A stretch of 64,000 bases of DNA, taken from the NCBI RefSeq assembly GCF_030332225.1, contig NZ_JAOWIF010000021.1:85661-149660 (forward strand), read 5' to 3'. Source of the DNA: Citrobacter sp. Cu233 (GTDB lineage: Bacteria; Pseudomonadota; Gammaproteobacteria; Enterobacterales; Enterobacteriaceae). Both the position numbers and the translations under genes were made by a program. The number at the start of each line of letters is the position of its first letter. Positions within the stretch are counted from its first letter, which is position 1. The notes under the pieces are model-generated. The model was not told the DNA's origin and did no database searches. It saw only the letters and a program-made list of their open reading frames with translations. Below are positions 45,523-55,338 of the stretch, piece by piece.

Positions 45523-46589
45523 TCTTTCTCCAGTACCACCCAGGCGCGAGTACCACTGGCTCCTGGGCGGTTTTGTAAAAAGAACTGCCCGCGATGAAGT
45601 TGGGTAATTCGACTGACAATGCTCAATCCCAGCCCAATGCCGCCGAAACGGCTGTCCATGCGTACAAACGCTTTGCTTAACTCCCCGCACTTACTTTCAT
45701 CAATGCCTGGCCCCTCATCCTCGACGGCCATAATTGCATTTTGTTCCGCGTTAAGGTTAATCGTAATGTTGGTACCTTCCGGGCTGTAACGGTGGGCGTT
45801 TTCTACCAGATTTCGCAACAGCATCCGCAACAGCGTGACGTCACCGCGTACGATGACATCCTCTGCGCTTGCCGGTAGGAGCAACGTTTGTTGTCGCTGG
45901 TCCAGCATGGTGCTGAGCTCATCGTAGGAGGGCAGAATGACGTCTTCCAGCAGTTTGACATGCTGGTAATTTCCGGCCGAAAACGACTGACCCACACGGG
46001 CGAGTTGCAACAGCTGCGACACGCTGTCCATCATTTGGTCTAGACGGGTGATTAGCGGCGTAACGTCAACATTGTGGGTTTTTGACAGCAATTCCAGATG
46101 CAGACGAACGCCGGATAATGGCGTTCGTAGCTCATGGGCAACGTCGGCAGTAAACAGACGCTCGTTGTCGATAGTGGTTGTTAGCCGCGTAACCAGGTGA
46201 TTGAGCGCCGTCACTACCGCCTGTATCTCAATGGTGGAGCTACGGATATTAATGGGAGCCAGATTATCCGCTGTGCGAGTTTCTAACTCCTGTTGGAGAT
46301 CGGCAAGAGGACGGGTAATGCGCCGCACCGCCTGATAGCAAATAATGAGCGTCAGGCTGACCATAAAAATGCCGGGGACGATCAGGCTGGCGATAGCCTC
46401 ACGGATCTCATGCATGATATGGCGATCGTTGTTACGGTTTTCGCGTAACGCCTGTTCGAACAGCTGTATTTGCTCGGTGCTTTCGTGCCACAACCAGAAG
46501 GTGCTAATCAGCTGGAAGACCAGCAGAATCAGGCCGATCGTCAGCATTAAACGCTGGCGAAGCGGGAGCGGTTGTTTTAGAAAACGCAT
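45516..46589 (-). CDS. basS: Sensor histidine kinase BasS/PmrB
   Basis: A 357-residue sensor kinase: two membrane helices (about residues 12-34 and 64-86) around a short periplasmic loop with the ExxE-type iron/polymyxin sensing residues, HAMP (88-140), HisKA with phospho-acceptor in ADVAHELRTPLSG (His near 152) and HATPase_c (NLVENAHRYSPEG, DEGPGID, GIGLGLSIV). It senses ferric iron, aluminium, mild acid and cationic peptides and phosphorylates BasR. The sequence is nearer to Salmonella PmrB than to E. coli BasS. It lies 9 bases after basR. Confidence 0.95.
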   Translation of the reverse strand: MRFLKQPLPLRQRLMLTIGLILLVFQLISTFWLWHESTEQIQLFEQALRENRNNDRHIMHEIREAIASLIVPGIFMVSLTLIICYQAVRRITRPLADLQQELETRTADNLAPINIRSSTIEIQAVVTALNHLVTRLTTTIDNERLFTADVAHELRTPLSGVRLHLELLSKTHNVDVTPLITRLDQMMDSVSQLLQLARVGQSFSAGNYQHVKLLEDVILPSYDELSTMLDQRQQTLLLPASAEDVIVRGDVTLLRMLLRNLVENAHRYSPEGTNITINLNAEQNAIMAVEDEGPGIDESKCGELSKAFVRMDSRFGGIGLGLSIVSRITQLHRGQFFLQNRPGASGTRAWVVLEKDQ

Positions 46590-46598
46590 CAAATTCAC

Positions 46599-47267
46599 TT
46601 AACTTTCCTCAGTAGCGGCCAGCATGTAGCCAAAACCTCGAACCGTGCGAATGCGTGATTTTCCCACTTTATCGCGCAGGTTATGGATGTGGACTTCCAG
46701 CGTATTGGTCGACGGCTCGTTATCCCAGCTGTAGATGTCGTTATACAAAATTTCCCGGTGTACCGGGCTCCCCGCTTTGAGCATCAGCCGCGACAATAGC
46801 GCATACTCTTTTGGCGTTAAGACTATTTCTTGTCCATCCATCCACACCTGGCGGCGGCCGATATTTAATGTCAGGTTGCCAATGATAATCTCACTTTCAC
46901 CCTGATTGTTATGCCGACGCAACAGCGCCCGAATGCGGGCATGCAGTTCTTCCAGCGCGAACGGTTTGACCAGATAGTCATCAGCGCCGACATCCAGCCC
47001 GGTGATGCGGTCTTTCACGGTGTCGCGGGCAGTCAGGATCAGGACCGGAACGGTATATTTTTTCTGCCTGATGCGGGTCAGAAAATGCAGGCCATCCTCA
47101 TCCGGCAAACCTAAATCCAGAACGACAAGACTGTAATGACCCGTTTCAAGACAATGTTCGGCGGCACGGGCCGTTGACACGCCATCGCAGGCGTAGCCTT
47201 CCGTTTGTGCGGCAAGTATCAGCCCCTGTAGTAACAGCGTATCGTCTTCAACAATCAGAATTTTCAT
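46599..47267 (-). CDS. basR: Response regulator BasR/PmrA
   Basis: A 222-residue OmpR-type regulator starting [16 protein letters not shown], with phospho-acceptor Asp51 ([13 protein letters not shown]), Lys in YLVKPF and a winged-helix C-terminus ending [11 protein letters not shown]. It activates eptA, pmrR and the arn operon via CTTAA-N6-CTTAA boxes, two of which are in this window. The 12 in-frame codons upstream are within the end of eptA and were excluded. Confidence 0.95.
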   Translation of the reverse strand: MKILIVEDDTLLLQGLILAAQTEGYACDGVSTARAAEHCLETGHYSLVVLDLGLPDEDGLHFLTRIRQKKYTVPVLILTARDTVKDRITGLDVGADDYLVKPFALEELHARIRALLRRHNNQGESEIIIGNLTLNIGRRQVWMDGQEIVLTPKEYALLSRLMLKAGSPVHREILYNDIYSWDNEPSTNTLEVHIHNLRDKVGKSRIRTVRGFGYMLAATEES

Positions 47268-47271
47268 TCGG

Positions 47272-48909
47272 TTAGCCTCCCTTGCATGGGTGCAGAATAT
47301 CATCTGCTGACTGGTAATACCTGGTTTGTACGCCCGTTAATCCCAGCAGGGTTGAGAACAGATTATCCTGCGAGAAATCTTCTGAGCTGGCCCGTTTCTG
47401 CAAACATGTTTGAGAAATCTGGTAGCGTTGCTGATAGTCCTCTGAAAGCCACAACAGCATCGGTACATGTTTTTGTGTGTCTGGTGCAATCGAATACGGC
47501 AGACCGTGCAAGTAGACGCCGTTTTCTCCTAAGGATTCACCGTGATCGGAAAGATAAACCAGACTGGTGGTGAAATTGTCCTGATGCGCTTTCAGTATAT
47601 TGATCGCTTTATCAACAATATAGTCAATGTACAGGATGGTATTGTCGTAGGTATTCACCAGTTGCTGCTGCGAACACGTTTGAATTTCGTTGGTATCGCA
47701 GGTTGGGGTAAATTTCTTAAACTGTGGCGGATAACGGTTGTAATAGGTTGGACCATGGCTGCCGATGGTGTGCAGTACGATCACGCCGTCGCCCTGTAGG
47801 TTATTAATGTACTCTTCCAGCCCGTGGAACAGGACTTCATCGTAGCATTCACCGTTAATACACTGTCCCGGTAGGTTCAGCGCAGTCATATCCTGATGCG
47901 GTACGCGGTCACAGGCACCTTTACAGCCGCCGTCGTTATCATTCCACAGAACGTTAATTCCCGCCCGCTGGATGATATCGAGTACGCCTTCCTGGTGGTG
48001 AGCCAGTTCTTCATCGTAGTGCGCACGTGGCATGTCGGAGAACATGCAGGGTACGGAAACGGCTGTCGCCGTACCGCAGGACGTTGTACGCGGGAAATAA
48101 ACGACATCATCTTTTTCCAGCAACGGATTGGTCTGACGTGAATACCCTGACAGCGAGAAGTTGTCGCCGCGTGACGTTTCACCAAGCACCACAATAGTGA
48201 GGTTCTTACGTTTTCCTTTCACCATTTCTGGATTACGGTGCGCATCTTCGCCAATACGCACCAGCGGCAGGTTGGCCAGCCTCTGGTGTGAATACCAGGA
48301 TGACGTTGCCACGATGCTGTTGGACGGGCTGAGGGACTTAACCAGCTCTTTATTATTACGAAACAGCGACGCGTAATCTTTATAGAAAAAGGCGGCGACC
48401 AGCACGATAAGCAGTGCCGATATCAGGATATTCGCAGCGCGATACAACACGCTGCGCAGCGCAGGCGTAATGGGTTTGATTCTTACCCAGCAGGCAACGA
48501 TGGCGGCCAGAATGCCGCTCAGTCCCAGCGTCAGGAGCATTTGCGGCGTCATGAGGGCGAAGGTTTCAGCAGGTGTGGTATCCATCATGTTGGCGATCAT
48601 CGAACGGTCGATGATGATGCCGTAGGTCATGATGAAATACTGGGCGGACGCCCCGACCAAAATGAAAATGCACGCGACCAGGCGATTAAGCCACAGAAAA
48701 GAGGCCAGTGTGAGCACGATATTCATGACGCTGAAAGCGACAACCGGCATCGATAAGAACACCAGGATGTTGCGCAGGGAATCCAGCGGAAGGTCTTGCA
48801 GTACCTGTTTGTAGAACGCGATGTTCAGGAAGGTCGCAAGATAAAATGAGATCAGCAATAGCCAGCTGATTTGCCCGAGAGTCGGTCTTTTAAACAGGAG
48901 CTTTAACAT
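47272..48909 (-). CDS. eptA: Lipid A phosphoethanolamine transferase EptA (PmrC)
   Basis: A 545-residue inner membrane enzyme with five N-terminal membrane helices (about residues 10-180) and a periplasmic alkaline-phosphatase-like domain. The nucleophile Thr lies in [12 protein letters not shown] (about 278-289). Metal ligands are in the [17 protein letters not shown] and HVPMLLWLS segments. It transfers phosphoethanolamine from phosphatidylethanolamine to lipid A and gives polymyxin resistance. First gene of the eptA-basR-basS operon; a PmrA box lies 47-63 bases upstream. Confidence 0.95.
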   Translation of the reverse strand: MLKLLFKRPTLGQISWLLLISFYLATFLNIAFYKQVLQDLPLDSLRNILVFLSMPVVAFSVMNIVLTLASFLWLNRLVACIFILVGASAQYFIMTYGIIIDRSMIANMMDTTPAETFALMTPQMLLTLGLSGILAAIVACWVRIKPITPALRSVLYRAANILISALLIVLVAAFFYKDYASLFRNNKELVKSLSPSNSIVATSSWYSHQRLANLPLVRIGEDAHRNPEMVKGKRKNLTIVVLGETSRGDNFSLSGYSRQTNPLLEKDDVVYFPRTTSCGTATAVSVPCMFSDMPRAHYDEELAHHQEGVLDIIQRAGINVLWNDNDGGCKGACDRVPHQDMTALNLPGQCINGECYDEVLFHGLEEYINNLQGDGVIVLHTIGSHGPTYYNRYPPQFKKFTPTCDTNEIQTCSQQQLVNTYDNTILYIDYIVDKAINILKAHQDNFTTSLVYLSDHGESLGENGVYLHGLPYSIAPDTQKHVPMLLWLSEDYQQRYQISQTCLQKRASSEDFSQDNLFSTLLGLTGVQTRYYQSADDILHPCKGG

Positions 48910-48955
48910 TAAGGGGGTTCCATCAACTAAGTGGAGCGGATCCTCTCAAAGTAAA

Positions 48956-48972
48956 ATTAAGCCAACATTAAG
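48956..48972 (-). promoter_or_regulatory. PmrA box upstream of eptA
   Basis: On the minus strand CTTAATGTTGGCTTAAT, two CTTAA half-sites with five bases between the hexamers, lies 47 bases before the eptA start. It is nearly identical to the box before pmrR. Autoregulation of the operon by PmrA follows. Confidence 0.85.
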
Positions 48973-49008
48973 TTCTTAATGTTAGCAGGTACTGGTGTGG
49001 GGGATGCG

Positions 49009-49037
49009 TAGGCCCGATGCGCTTATGTCATCGGGCA
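49009..49037. repeat. REP-like hairpin between eptA and adiC
   Basis: GCCCGATG and CATCGGGC form an 8-bp inverted repeat around a CGCTTATGT-type loop, just after the adiC stop. It may serve as 3' end protection of the adiC transcript. Confidence 0.6.
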
Positions 49038-49053
49038 ACGACGCTTACAGGCA

Positions 49054-50391
49054 TTAATTATTGTTGGTCGGGGCATCCAGAGGATACGGGTTTTTATGGA
49101 TCCGGTTGTAATTGAGCGCATACAGCGCGGTGATGACCATCAACATCACGAACGACCACATCACTTCTTTGGCACCAGACCCCACCACTGCCCAGATGCA
49201 GTAGACAAATGCCACGAAGGTCACCAGTAAGTACATCGGACGCGCTTTACCAAAGTGACCGTGGCCCAGCAGCAGCAAAGCGGCACAGGTATACAGATAA
49301 GGCACCAGCGTGAAGATGACTGAGACGGAAGAGACCAGACCAAATTCTTTTGCAGCGTTTGGTGACATGCTGCTGAACTGGAAGATGGTCATCAGGATCC
49401 CGACGATGATTAGCCCGGCAACCGGTGTTCCCGCTTTGTTGACGCGCGCGAAAATCGGTGGGAACAGGCCGTCATCGGCAGCCGCTTTTGCGGTCTGGCC
49501 GGCCAACAGTGTCCAACCACCCAGTGAGCCAAGGCACCCAGCCGCTGCACAGAAGGAGACAATGGCCCCAGCGGTATCACCCAGTGCCATTCGTGCAGCA
49601 TCACCAAACGGTGAGGCTGACACACGCAGCGCAGCGTTAGGGATCATACCCATAATCGCCGTGGTTGAGAGAACGTAGCAGACGGCGGCAATCAGCACCC
49701 CGCCAATGGTGGCGATAGGGACGTTACGTTTCGGGTTTTTAACCACACCGGCGGCAACGGAGGCGCTTTCAACCCCAATGAATGACCATAAGGTTACGTT
49801 TAAGGTGCTTTGGATTGCGCCGAAGGTATTCATTCCGCTGACGTTCCAGGCTGCCATATAGGTTTCACCGCGGAACCAGAACCAGCCGAAGACGGCAATC
49901 CCGACGATCGGTACCAGCGCCAGTACCGTCGCAACGGCCTGCACGCGAGTGATCATTTTTGGACCGACAATATTCAGCAAGACGAAGATCCACAGTACAA
50001 CGACACAGGTGAGCGTCAGGACCAGCGGATCTTTTAAAATTGGGAAGAAATAGCTCAGGTAACCCACACCAATAACGACCATGGCGATGTTACCAATCCA
50101 GCAGGCCAACCAGTACAGGACGTTAGTCTGGTAGCCTAAAAAGGGACCGAAGCAGCGGCGTGCATAAGCGTAAGAACCACCGGGACTGGAGTCTAAGGAC
50201 GACATTTTGGCGTACACCATCGACAGTGCCAGAGCACCAATAATAGTGACCAACCATCCGTAGATTGCAATCCCGCCAGTTGACGCCAGGTTTGCGGGTA
50301 GCAGGAATACACCGGAACCCATAATATTCCCCGACACCATAAGGGTGACGGGGATTAAGCCCACTTTGTGAGCATCAGCATCCGTCGACAT
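49054..50391 (-). CDS. adiC: Arginine/agmatine antiporter AdiC
   Basis: A 445-residue APC-superfamily transporter with twelve helices, the size of E. coli AdiC. The unwound TM1 motif [17 protein letters not shown] (about residues 19-35) and Trp residues in the TM6 region (about 202, [13 protein letters not shown]) that stack on the arginine are present. It exchanges external arginine for cytoplasmic agmatine and so exports protons made available by AdiA in extreme acid. It lies downstream of adiY in the usual adiA-adiY-adiC order. Confidence 0.95.
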   Translation of the reverse strand: MSTDADAHKVGLIPVTLMVSGNIMGSGVFLLPANLASTGGIAIYGWLVTIIGALALSMVYAKMSSLDSSPGGSYAYARRCFGPFLGYQTNVLYWLACWIGNIAMVVIGVGYLSYFFPILKDPLVLTLTCVVVLWIFVLLNIVGPKMITRVQAVATVLALVPIVGIAVFGWFWFRGETYMAAWNVSGMNTFGAIQSTLNVTLWSFIGVESASVAAGVVKNPKRNVPIATIGGVLIAAVCYVLSTTAIMGMIPNAALRVSASPFGDAARMALGDTAGAIVSFCAAAGCLGSLGGWTLLAGQTAKAAADDGLFPPIFARVNKAGTPVAGLIIVGILMTIFQFSSMSPNAAKEFGLVSSVSVIFTLVPYLYTCAALLLLGHGHFGKARPMYLLVTFVAFVYCIWAVVGSGAKEVMWSFVMLMVITALYALNYNRIHKNPYPLDAPTNNN

Positions 50392-50518
50392 ATTTTTTTA
50401 CTCCTGATAAGGATAAATGACGTCACATCATACCTCTTCAGAAGACTATTTTATGATGGCGAAACAGGGGTATCGCCAATGCTGATATTATTATGGCTCA
50501 TCGCTAAATGATTAAAAG

Positions 50519-51280
50519 TCAGGCAGCGGATGGTTCCCGATGTTGGCTGACATAATGCAGTGGCGTCATTCCATAGAATTCTTTGAATACGGAGATAAAG
50601 TATGAAGTACTGTTATATCCGCACAACTGAGATACCTGTGAAATGTTTTTCCCGTCCATCATTAATTGATTGACGGCATAACGCATACGACACGTGGTGA
50701 TTATTTGACTGTAACTTGTATTTTCATTTTTGAGCTTTTTCTTTAACAAACTGGGACTCAGGCATAAGCAACTGGCGACCATGCTTAAATTCCAGTCTTT
50801 ATGAATATCGCTCTCAATGATGTGGTAAACGCTGTCGCTGATGCGATTGCGTAACATATGCATCAGCAGGGAGATAAACTTTTTGCTGTCGAGAAAACGC
50901 GATAATACGGTGAACAGTAGTGAGCGGGTACGCTCATTCTCGCCTTCGTTTTGCGTTTCCATCACGCTGTGTTGAGCCGCAACCCGAAAGACATCCGGCG
51001 TCAGGCAGACGGCGGTCATCACTGGGTTAGCGCTACGTTGCCAGAGAGGGATCTGTGAAAGATCTTTATTTAAAAATCGTAGATAGTCTTTAATAACATC
51101 GCGGCTGATATGTACGACCAGTGCGTTATTAATTGAAGAGAAGTCGATAATATTATTATCACACGCCACCAGAGCCATGTGGTTAGCTTTTAAACTGATG
51201 GCTTCTTTACCGTTAATCCTTAACCAAACATCTTTCTCCGTTAATACAACAACACAAGCTTCTTTGCTGCAAAGCCTCAT
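50519..51280 (-). CDS. adiY: AraC-family activator AdiY
   Basis: A 253-residue AraC-type regulator. The C-terminal double helix-turn-helix (about residues 150-245) is well conserved (DWNLSMVASCLCLSPSLLKKKLK and NISQVSQLCGYNSTSYFISVFKEFYG, each split by the helices). The N-terminal half resembles GadX/AppY-type members. It activates adiA and adiC at low pH and low oxygen. ATG 51280 (MRLCSKEAC) was chosen since it matches the E. coli length; two codons upstream are also possible. Confidence 0.93.
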   Translation of the reverse strand: MRLCSKEACVVVLTEKDVWLRINGKEAISLKANHMALVACDNNIIDFSSINNALVVHISRDVIKDYLRFLNKDLSQIPLWQRSANPVMTAVCLTPDVFRVAAQHSVMETQNEGENERTRSLLFTVLSRFLDSKKFISLLMHMLRNRISDSVYHIIESDIHKDWNLSMVASCLCLSPSLLKKKLKNENTSYSQIITTCRMRYAVNQLMMDGKNISQVSQLCGYNSTSYFISVFKEFYGMTPLHYVSQHREPSAA

Positions 51281-51594
51281 ACCCAAACTCCCGGAATATG
51301 AACATCAAATACCGTAACTCAGCACCTGCTGAGTAATAGCGGCTAAAAGAATTGTATGATGAATCAAGACACGCGATAAAATAGCGTGATTTTTAGTAAT
51401 TACAATATCTGTAGGGATTCTTGGCCTGTACATAATTTTTTACGCAAGTGGCAACGTACTATTTGCGTATAAAAAAAGCGCGGGGTGGTCCCGCGCAAAA
51501 GGTATGACAATGTTATTGTTTTGCAGCAATACTCAGGAATTACTCAACCATCACACGTCAACCTTATAAAAAATAGACTATCTAAAAAGCGACA
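51281..51594. other. adiA-adiY intergenic region
   Basis: A 314-base gap with no gene. It holds the adiA terminator (51471-51496) and an AT-rich stretch (51300-51465) that should contain the adiY promoter. Nothing else was recognised. Confidence 0.55.
51471..51496 (-). terminator. Terminator downstream of adiA
   Basis: On the minus strand GCGCGGG/CCCGCGC (7-bp stem, 5-base loop) is followed by seven T residues. It is about 100 bases after the adiA stop and separates adiA from adiY, which then needs its own promoter. Confidence 0.88.
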
Positions 51595-53865
51595 TTAGGC
51601 TTTCACGCACATGACGTGATACACACCGTCAATAATTTCCGTTCCTTCGGTTTCATGTTCAAAGCCAGGGAAATGATGATCCCAGGATTGCAACGAACGT
51701 AGATAACTAATCTGCGGGCTGTTGGCATCGCCAAAGTTTTCCCCGGACAGCAGCATTGGAATTCCCGGTGGGTAAGGAATGACGGAGTTGGCTGCGATAC
51801 GGCCAGGCAGATTTTCAATAGCCACCATCTCAACGTTATCGCTGACTATCGCGTTATAGGCTTCACGCGGGGTAATTTCAGCAACGGGCAGGCCGGAGTA
51901 GGCCGCATTGAGTCGGCTACCTGGGTTATTTTCTTTCAGCCAGGCGAACATGGTGTCGCCCAGATCGTGAATACCCATATTGGCGTAAGTGTCAGGATGT
52001 TCCTCTACCAGTTCCGGCATCACCTGTGAGAGCGGGGTATTGGCATCGTAGTGGTGTTTGAAAGAGCACAGCGTGTTAATCAGCGTGCCCCATTTACCAC
52101 GGGTGATCCCCATAGAGAACAAGAACATAATCTGGAAATCGGTGGTACGGGTCGGTACGATGCCGTGGCGGCCAAGCCAGGCAGTAACCAGCGCCGCCGG
52201 AACACCGGTCTGTTCCAGCTCGCCATCATCACCCATACCTGGAGCCAGAATACTGACTTTAATGGGGTCCAGCATGCTCCAGTTATCTGGCAGGTCCTTA
52301 AACCCATGCCAGGATTCACCCGGACGCATCACCCAGCAGTTCTGATCGGTCGTCAGGAGTTGAGTGGGGGCATCCGCAAAGTCATAGGTTTTTCCGGTTT
52401 GCGGATCGGTAACCACCTCTTTGTTCCACGGTTTGAAGAACCAGTCGCCCTCAGCGGTGAATTCTTTGTACAACCGTGCCATCGCCTGACGGAAATCGAC
52501 GGCTTCATCGATCACTTCCTGGGTGAGCGACAGGCCACTGTTACCGTCCATCATGGAAACGGCCACGTCGTTTGATGCACAGATGGCATACAGCGGAGAA
52601 GTGGTGGCGTGCATCATGTACGCCTGGTTAAAGCGGGAGAAATTTACCGCTCCACGACCTTCACGGACATGAATGTAAGATGCCTGAGAGAGCGCATTCA
52701 GCAACTTATGGGTCGAGTGGGTGGCAAAAACGGTTGGGCCGCTATGGTCGCCAGGTGCACCACGCATAGCGTAGTGATCGGCATAAATCGGGTTGAAACG
52801 CGCATAACCGTACCAGGCTTCATCGAAATGAATGCGATCGCTGGTCTGGGCTAACAGGTCCTGCGCCTCTTTTGCGTTGTAGCAGACACCGTCATAGGTG
52901 CAGTTGGTTACAACGCTATATGACGGTTTCTGTCCGGTTTTGTCTTTCGTCAGCGGGCTTTCGCTGATTTTTTTCTGCAATGTTTCAGGTTGCATTTCCT
53001 GCGGGTAGATAGGCCCGATAATGCCGTAGCGGTTGCGGCTTGGCACCATGTACACCGGTTTTGCCCCGGTAAGAATGAGCCCTTGTTCAATGGATTTATG
53101 GCAGTTACGGTCCAGCACCACCACATCGTTATCAGTCATGCATGCCTGCATGATGGTGCGGTTAGAGCCAGAAGTACCGACCACCACGGACCATGAACGG
53201 TCAGCGCCGAAGACTCGCGCGGCATATTTTTCGCTTTCACCAAACGCGCCAGTATGGTCAAGCAGTGAACCCAGTGACGCGCGTTCAATACCCATGTCGC
53301 TACGGAACAGGTTTTCACCGTAGTAGTCATGATAGAAACGACCGGCCGGCGTTTTAGTAAATCCCACGCCGCCCTGGTGACCTGGGGCTGCCCAGGAATA
53401 TTCGTGGATGTCACTGTATTTCATCAGCGCGCTGAACAGCGGCGGTAACAGTTGTTGGCGGTAGCGGGTCATCGCAGCAACGGCGCGCCCGGCAATAAAG
53501 TCAGCGGTATCTTCGAGAATCCAGGCGAATTCATCGACAAGCTCCAGCAGATCGCGATCCAGCGATGCAGTGGCTTTTTCCCGATCGCCCAGCAGAAAAA
53601 CGGGGACGTTTTGCTGGCGTTCGTGGAGCTTGCCGATCAATTGCCTGACATTCAGGTGTTCATCTTGTTGTTCCATTTGATAGCTGAACATCAGGCAATC
53701 AATGGCTTCATTTGCCGCGAGGATGGCATAACCATCGTCGAATGAGGTGGACTTAATGACGGTAACATTTTGGCGGCTTAAGGCATCAGCCAGACGCTCG
53801 ACAGCGCTACCAACCCAGGTGTCCTGATGCAGAAACTCACTTTCAACAATTAATACTTTCATCAT
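51595..53865 (-). CDS. adiA: Biodegradative arginine decarboxylase AdiA
   Basis: A 756-residue inducible PLP decarboxylase with the wing domain (residues 1-130), the PLP-binding core (HSTHKLLNAL, PLP-lysine near residue 387; HFDEAWYGY before it) and a C-terminal domain. It forms the decamer of the Lys/Arg/Orn decarboxylase family and turns arginine into agmatine, consuming a cytoplasmic proton. Full length with no breaks. Two consecutive ATG codons (53865 and 53862) could both start translation. Confidence 0.96.
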   Translation of the reverse strand: MMKVLIVESEFLHQDTWVGSAVERLADALSRQNVTVIKSTSFDDGYAILAANEAIDCLMFSYQMEQQDEHLNVRQLIGKLHERQQNVPVFLLGDREKATASLDRDLLELVDEFAWILEDTADFIAGRAVAAMTRYRQQLLPPLFSALMKYSDIHEYSWAAPGHQGGVGFTKTPAGRFYHDYYGENLFRSDMGIERASLGSLLDHTGAFGESEKYAARVFGADRSWSVVVGTSGSNRTIMQACMTDNDVVVLDRNCHKSIEQGLILTGAKPVYMVPSRNRYGIIGPIYPQEMQPETLQKKISESPLTKDKTGQKPSYSVVTNCTYDGVCYNAKEAQDLLAQTSDRIHFDEAWYGYARFNPIYADHYAMRGAPGDHSGPTVFATHSTHKLLNALSQASYIHVREGRGAVNFSRFNQAYMMHATTSPLYAICASNDVAVSMMDGNSGLSLTQEVIDEAVDFRQAMARLYKEFTAEGDWFFKPWNKEVVTDPQTGKTYDFADAPTQLLTTDQNCWVMRPGESWHGFKDLPDNWSMLDPIKVSILAPGMGDDGELEQTGVPAALVTAWLGRHGIVPTRTTDFQIMFLFSMGITRGKWGTLINTLCSFKHHYDANTPLSQVMPELVEEHPDTYANMGIHDLGDTMFAWLKENNPGSRLNAAYSGLPVAEITPREAYNAIVSDNVEMVAIENLPGRIAANSVIPYPPGIPMLLSGENFGDANSPQISYLRSLQSWDHHFPGFEHETEGTEIIDGVYHVMCVKA

Positions 53866-54137
53866 CTTTTACCCGGTAGTGGAGAGGTTGCAATTTATGG
53901 ATTGCAGACACACCGTATGAATGTGACGCAGGCAAGTATTATCCTGACGAATTGGGCTGTAAAGTGGCTGAGAAATGAGCTCATTTTGTTTTTATTTCTT
54001 TATAAACAAATAATTAATATTCATTGAAGGCCATTTTTCGGCACTGTTTATCGACAGGGGAATTATTTTTTTGGCTGATACTGATATTGCTGAATGGGAG
54101 GCGCTGTCAGTGGACATGTGTTTGCGCCATCCGGCGC
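53866..54137. other. adiA-melR region with adiA promoter and REP-like end
   Basis: A 272-base gap. The AT-rich part at 53960-54080 should be the adiA promoter region (acid and AdiY/H-NS controlled in E. coli). At 54122-54148 a partial REP-like GCGCCATCCGGCGCTCATCC stretch overlaps the melR stop. Confidence 0.5.
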
Positions 54138-55070
54138 TCATCCGGCCATCGATTGTCGGTGTTGTTGGCTCAGTTTGCGGTACTGCTGTGGTGACATGCC
54201 GACAAATTTGCTGAAAGTATCGTAAAAACGACTGCTGGAGCGAAACCCGGCGGTAAGGGCGACGTCCAGAATGGTTTTATCGGTGTCGCTCAGCAATGCG
54301 CGAACGTGGTTGATACGCATCGCGGTAATGTACTGCTTCATGGTGAGTTGCATCACGCGCTGGAAAATCCCCATCGCATAGTTGGGGTTGAGCTTCACGT
54401 GCTCCGCAACATCGTTGATGGTGAGTGCCTGGTCGTAGTTGTCGGCAATAAAACTGAGCATTTGACTCACGTAAAACTGTGCGTGACGTGACACGCTGTT
54501 TTTGTGCGTGCCCGAGGTTTTATTGACCAGGATTGGCTGCCAGCCGGAGAGGCTAAACCGCTTGAGCATCAGGCTAATTTCATCGATGGCAAGCTGGCGA
54601 ATTTGTTCGTTCGGGCTACTCAGCTCCTGCTGCCAGCGCTGAACTTCAAAGGTGCTCAACTGCTGAGAGGCTTGTGATTTGATGACCATGCCATGCGTGA
54701 CGTGGTTGATCAGTTCACGGTCCAGCGGCCAGGAGAGAAACAGGTGCATGGGTAAATTAAAGATAGCCATGTTCTGGCAGGCGCCAGGTCGTATTAACTG
54801 GTGCGGCGTACAGGCCCAAAATAGGGTGATATGGCCCTGTTTTATCTGCACCACTTCGTTATTGATCAGGTATTCCACATCGCCGTCGAACGGTACGTTA
54901 ACCTCCACCTGCCCATGCCAGTGGCTGGTGGTCATGGCGTGTGGTGCGCGTAGTTCGATATCAAGACGTTGATATTCCGAGTACAGCGACAGTGGGCTAC
55001 GGGTTTGTTTTTCATCGCTGTTGCACATGTGCGGATCGGGGGGAAGCGCTGAGATTGGCGGCGTGGTCAT
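54138..55070 (-). CDS. melR: Melibiose operon regulator MelR
   Basis: A 310-residue AraC-family regulator: an N-terminal cupin-like melibiose-binding domain (about residues 35-150, HWHGQVEVNVPFDGDVEY) and two C-terminal helix-turn-helix motifs (about 205-300, ALTINDVAEHVKLNPNYAMG and TILDVALTAGFRSSSRFYDTF). It activates melA transcription with CRP when melibiose is present. The N-terminus is about 8 residues longer than E. coli MelR; GGAG precedes ATG 55070. The gene is divergent from melA and looks functional although the transporter gene melB is missing. Confidence 0.94.
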   Translation of the reverse strand: MTTPPISALPPDPHMCNSDEKQTRSPLSLYSEYQRLDIELRAPHAMTTSHWHGQVEVNVPFDGDVEYLINNEVVQIKQGHITLFWACTPHQLIRPGACQNMAIFNLPMHLFLSWPLDRELINHVTHGMVIKSQASQQLSTFEVQRWQQELSSPNEQIRQLAIDEISLMLKRFSLSGWQPILVNKTSGTHKNSVSRHAQFYVSQMLSFIADNYDQALTINDVAEHVKLNPNYAMGIFQRVMQLTMKQYITAMRINHVRALLSDTDKTILDVALTAGFRSSSRFYDTFSKFVGMSPQQYRKLSQQHRQSMAG

Positions 55071-55208
55071 GGGAGCTCCAGTTCCTGATTGTTCAGAATC
55101 ATGCCATTTTTCAGCGGATAAGACTGCGAATCGGCGCGCAAATCAGGTCACCATTACCTGTAGTGTGCTTTTTTGAACCCGGATTCTCTGCTTTTTGGTT
55201 AAAATTGT

Positions 55209-55258
55209 CCCAGAAACTCAGTTTTCATTCGGACGAAAAGGCGAACTGAGTTTTTGGG
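55209..55258. promoter_or_regulatory. Inverted repeat in the melR-melA promoter, probable MelR sites
   Basis: CCCAGAAACTCAGTT (55209-55223) and AACTGAGTTTTTGGG (55244-55258) are inverted copies with a single mismatch over 15 bases and a 20-base spacer. They lie between the divergent melR and melA genes, 80-130 bases before melA, where MelR binds several 18-base sites in E. coli. Confidence 0.6.
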
Positions 55259-55338
55259 AGTATTCGGCGCAGAAGCCGGACGTTTTTCTCACATCCTCAT
55301 GCCACCATGACGTTCATCACCCCACGCTCTGGAGAGTC

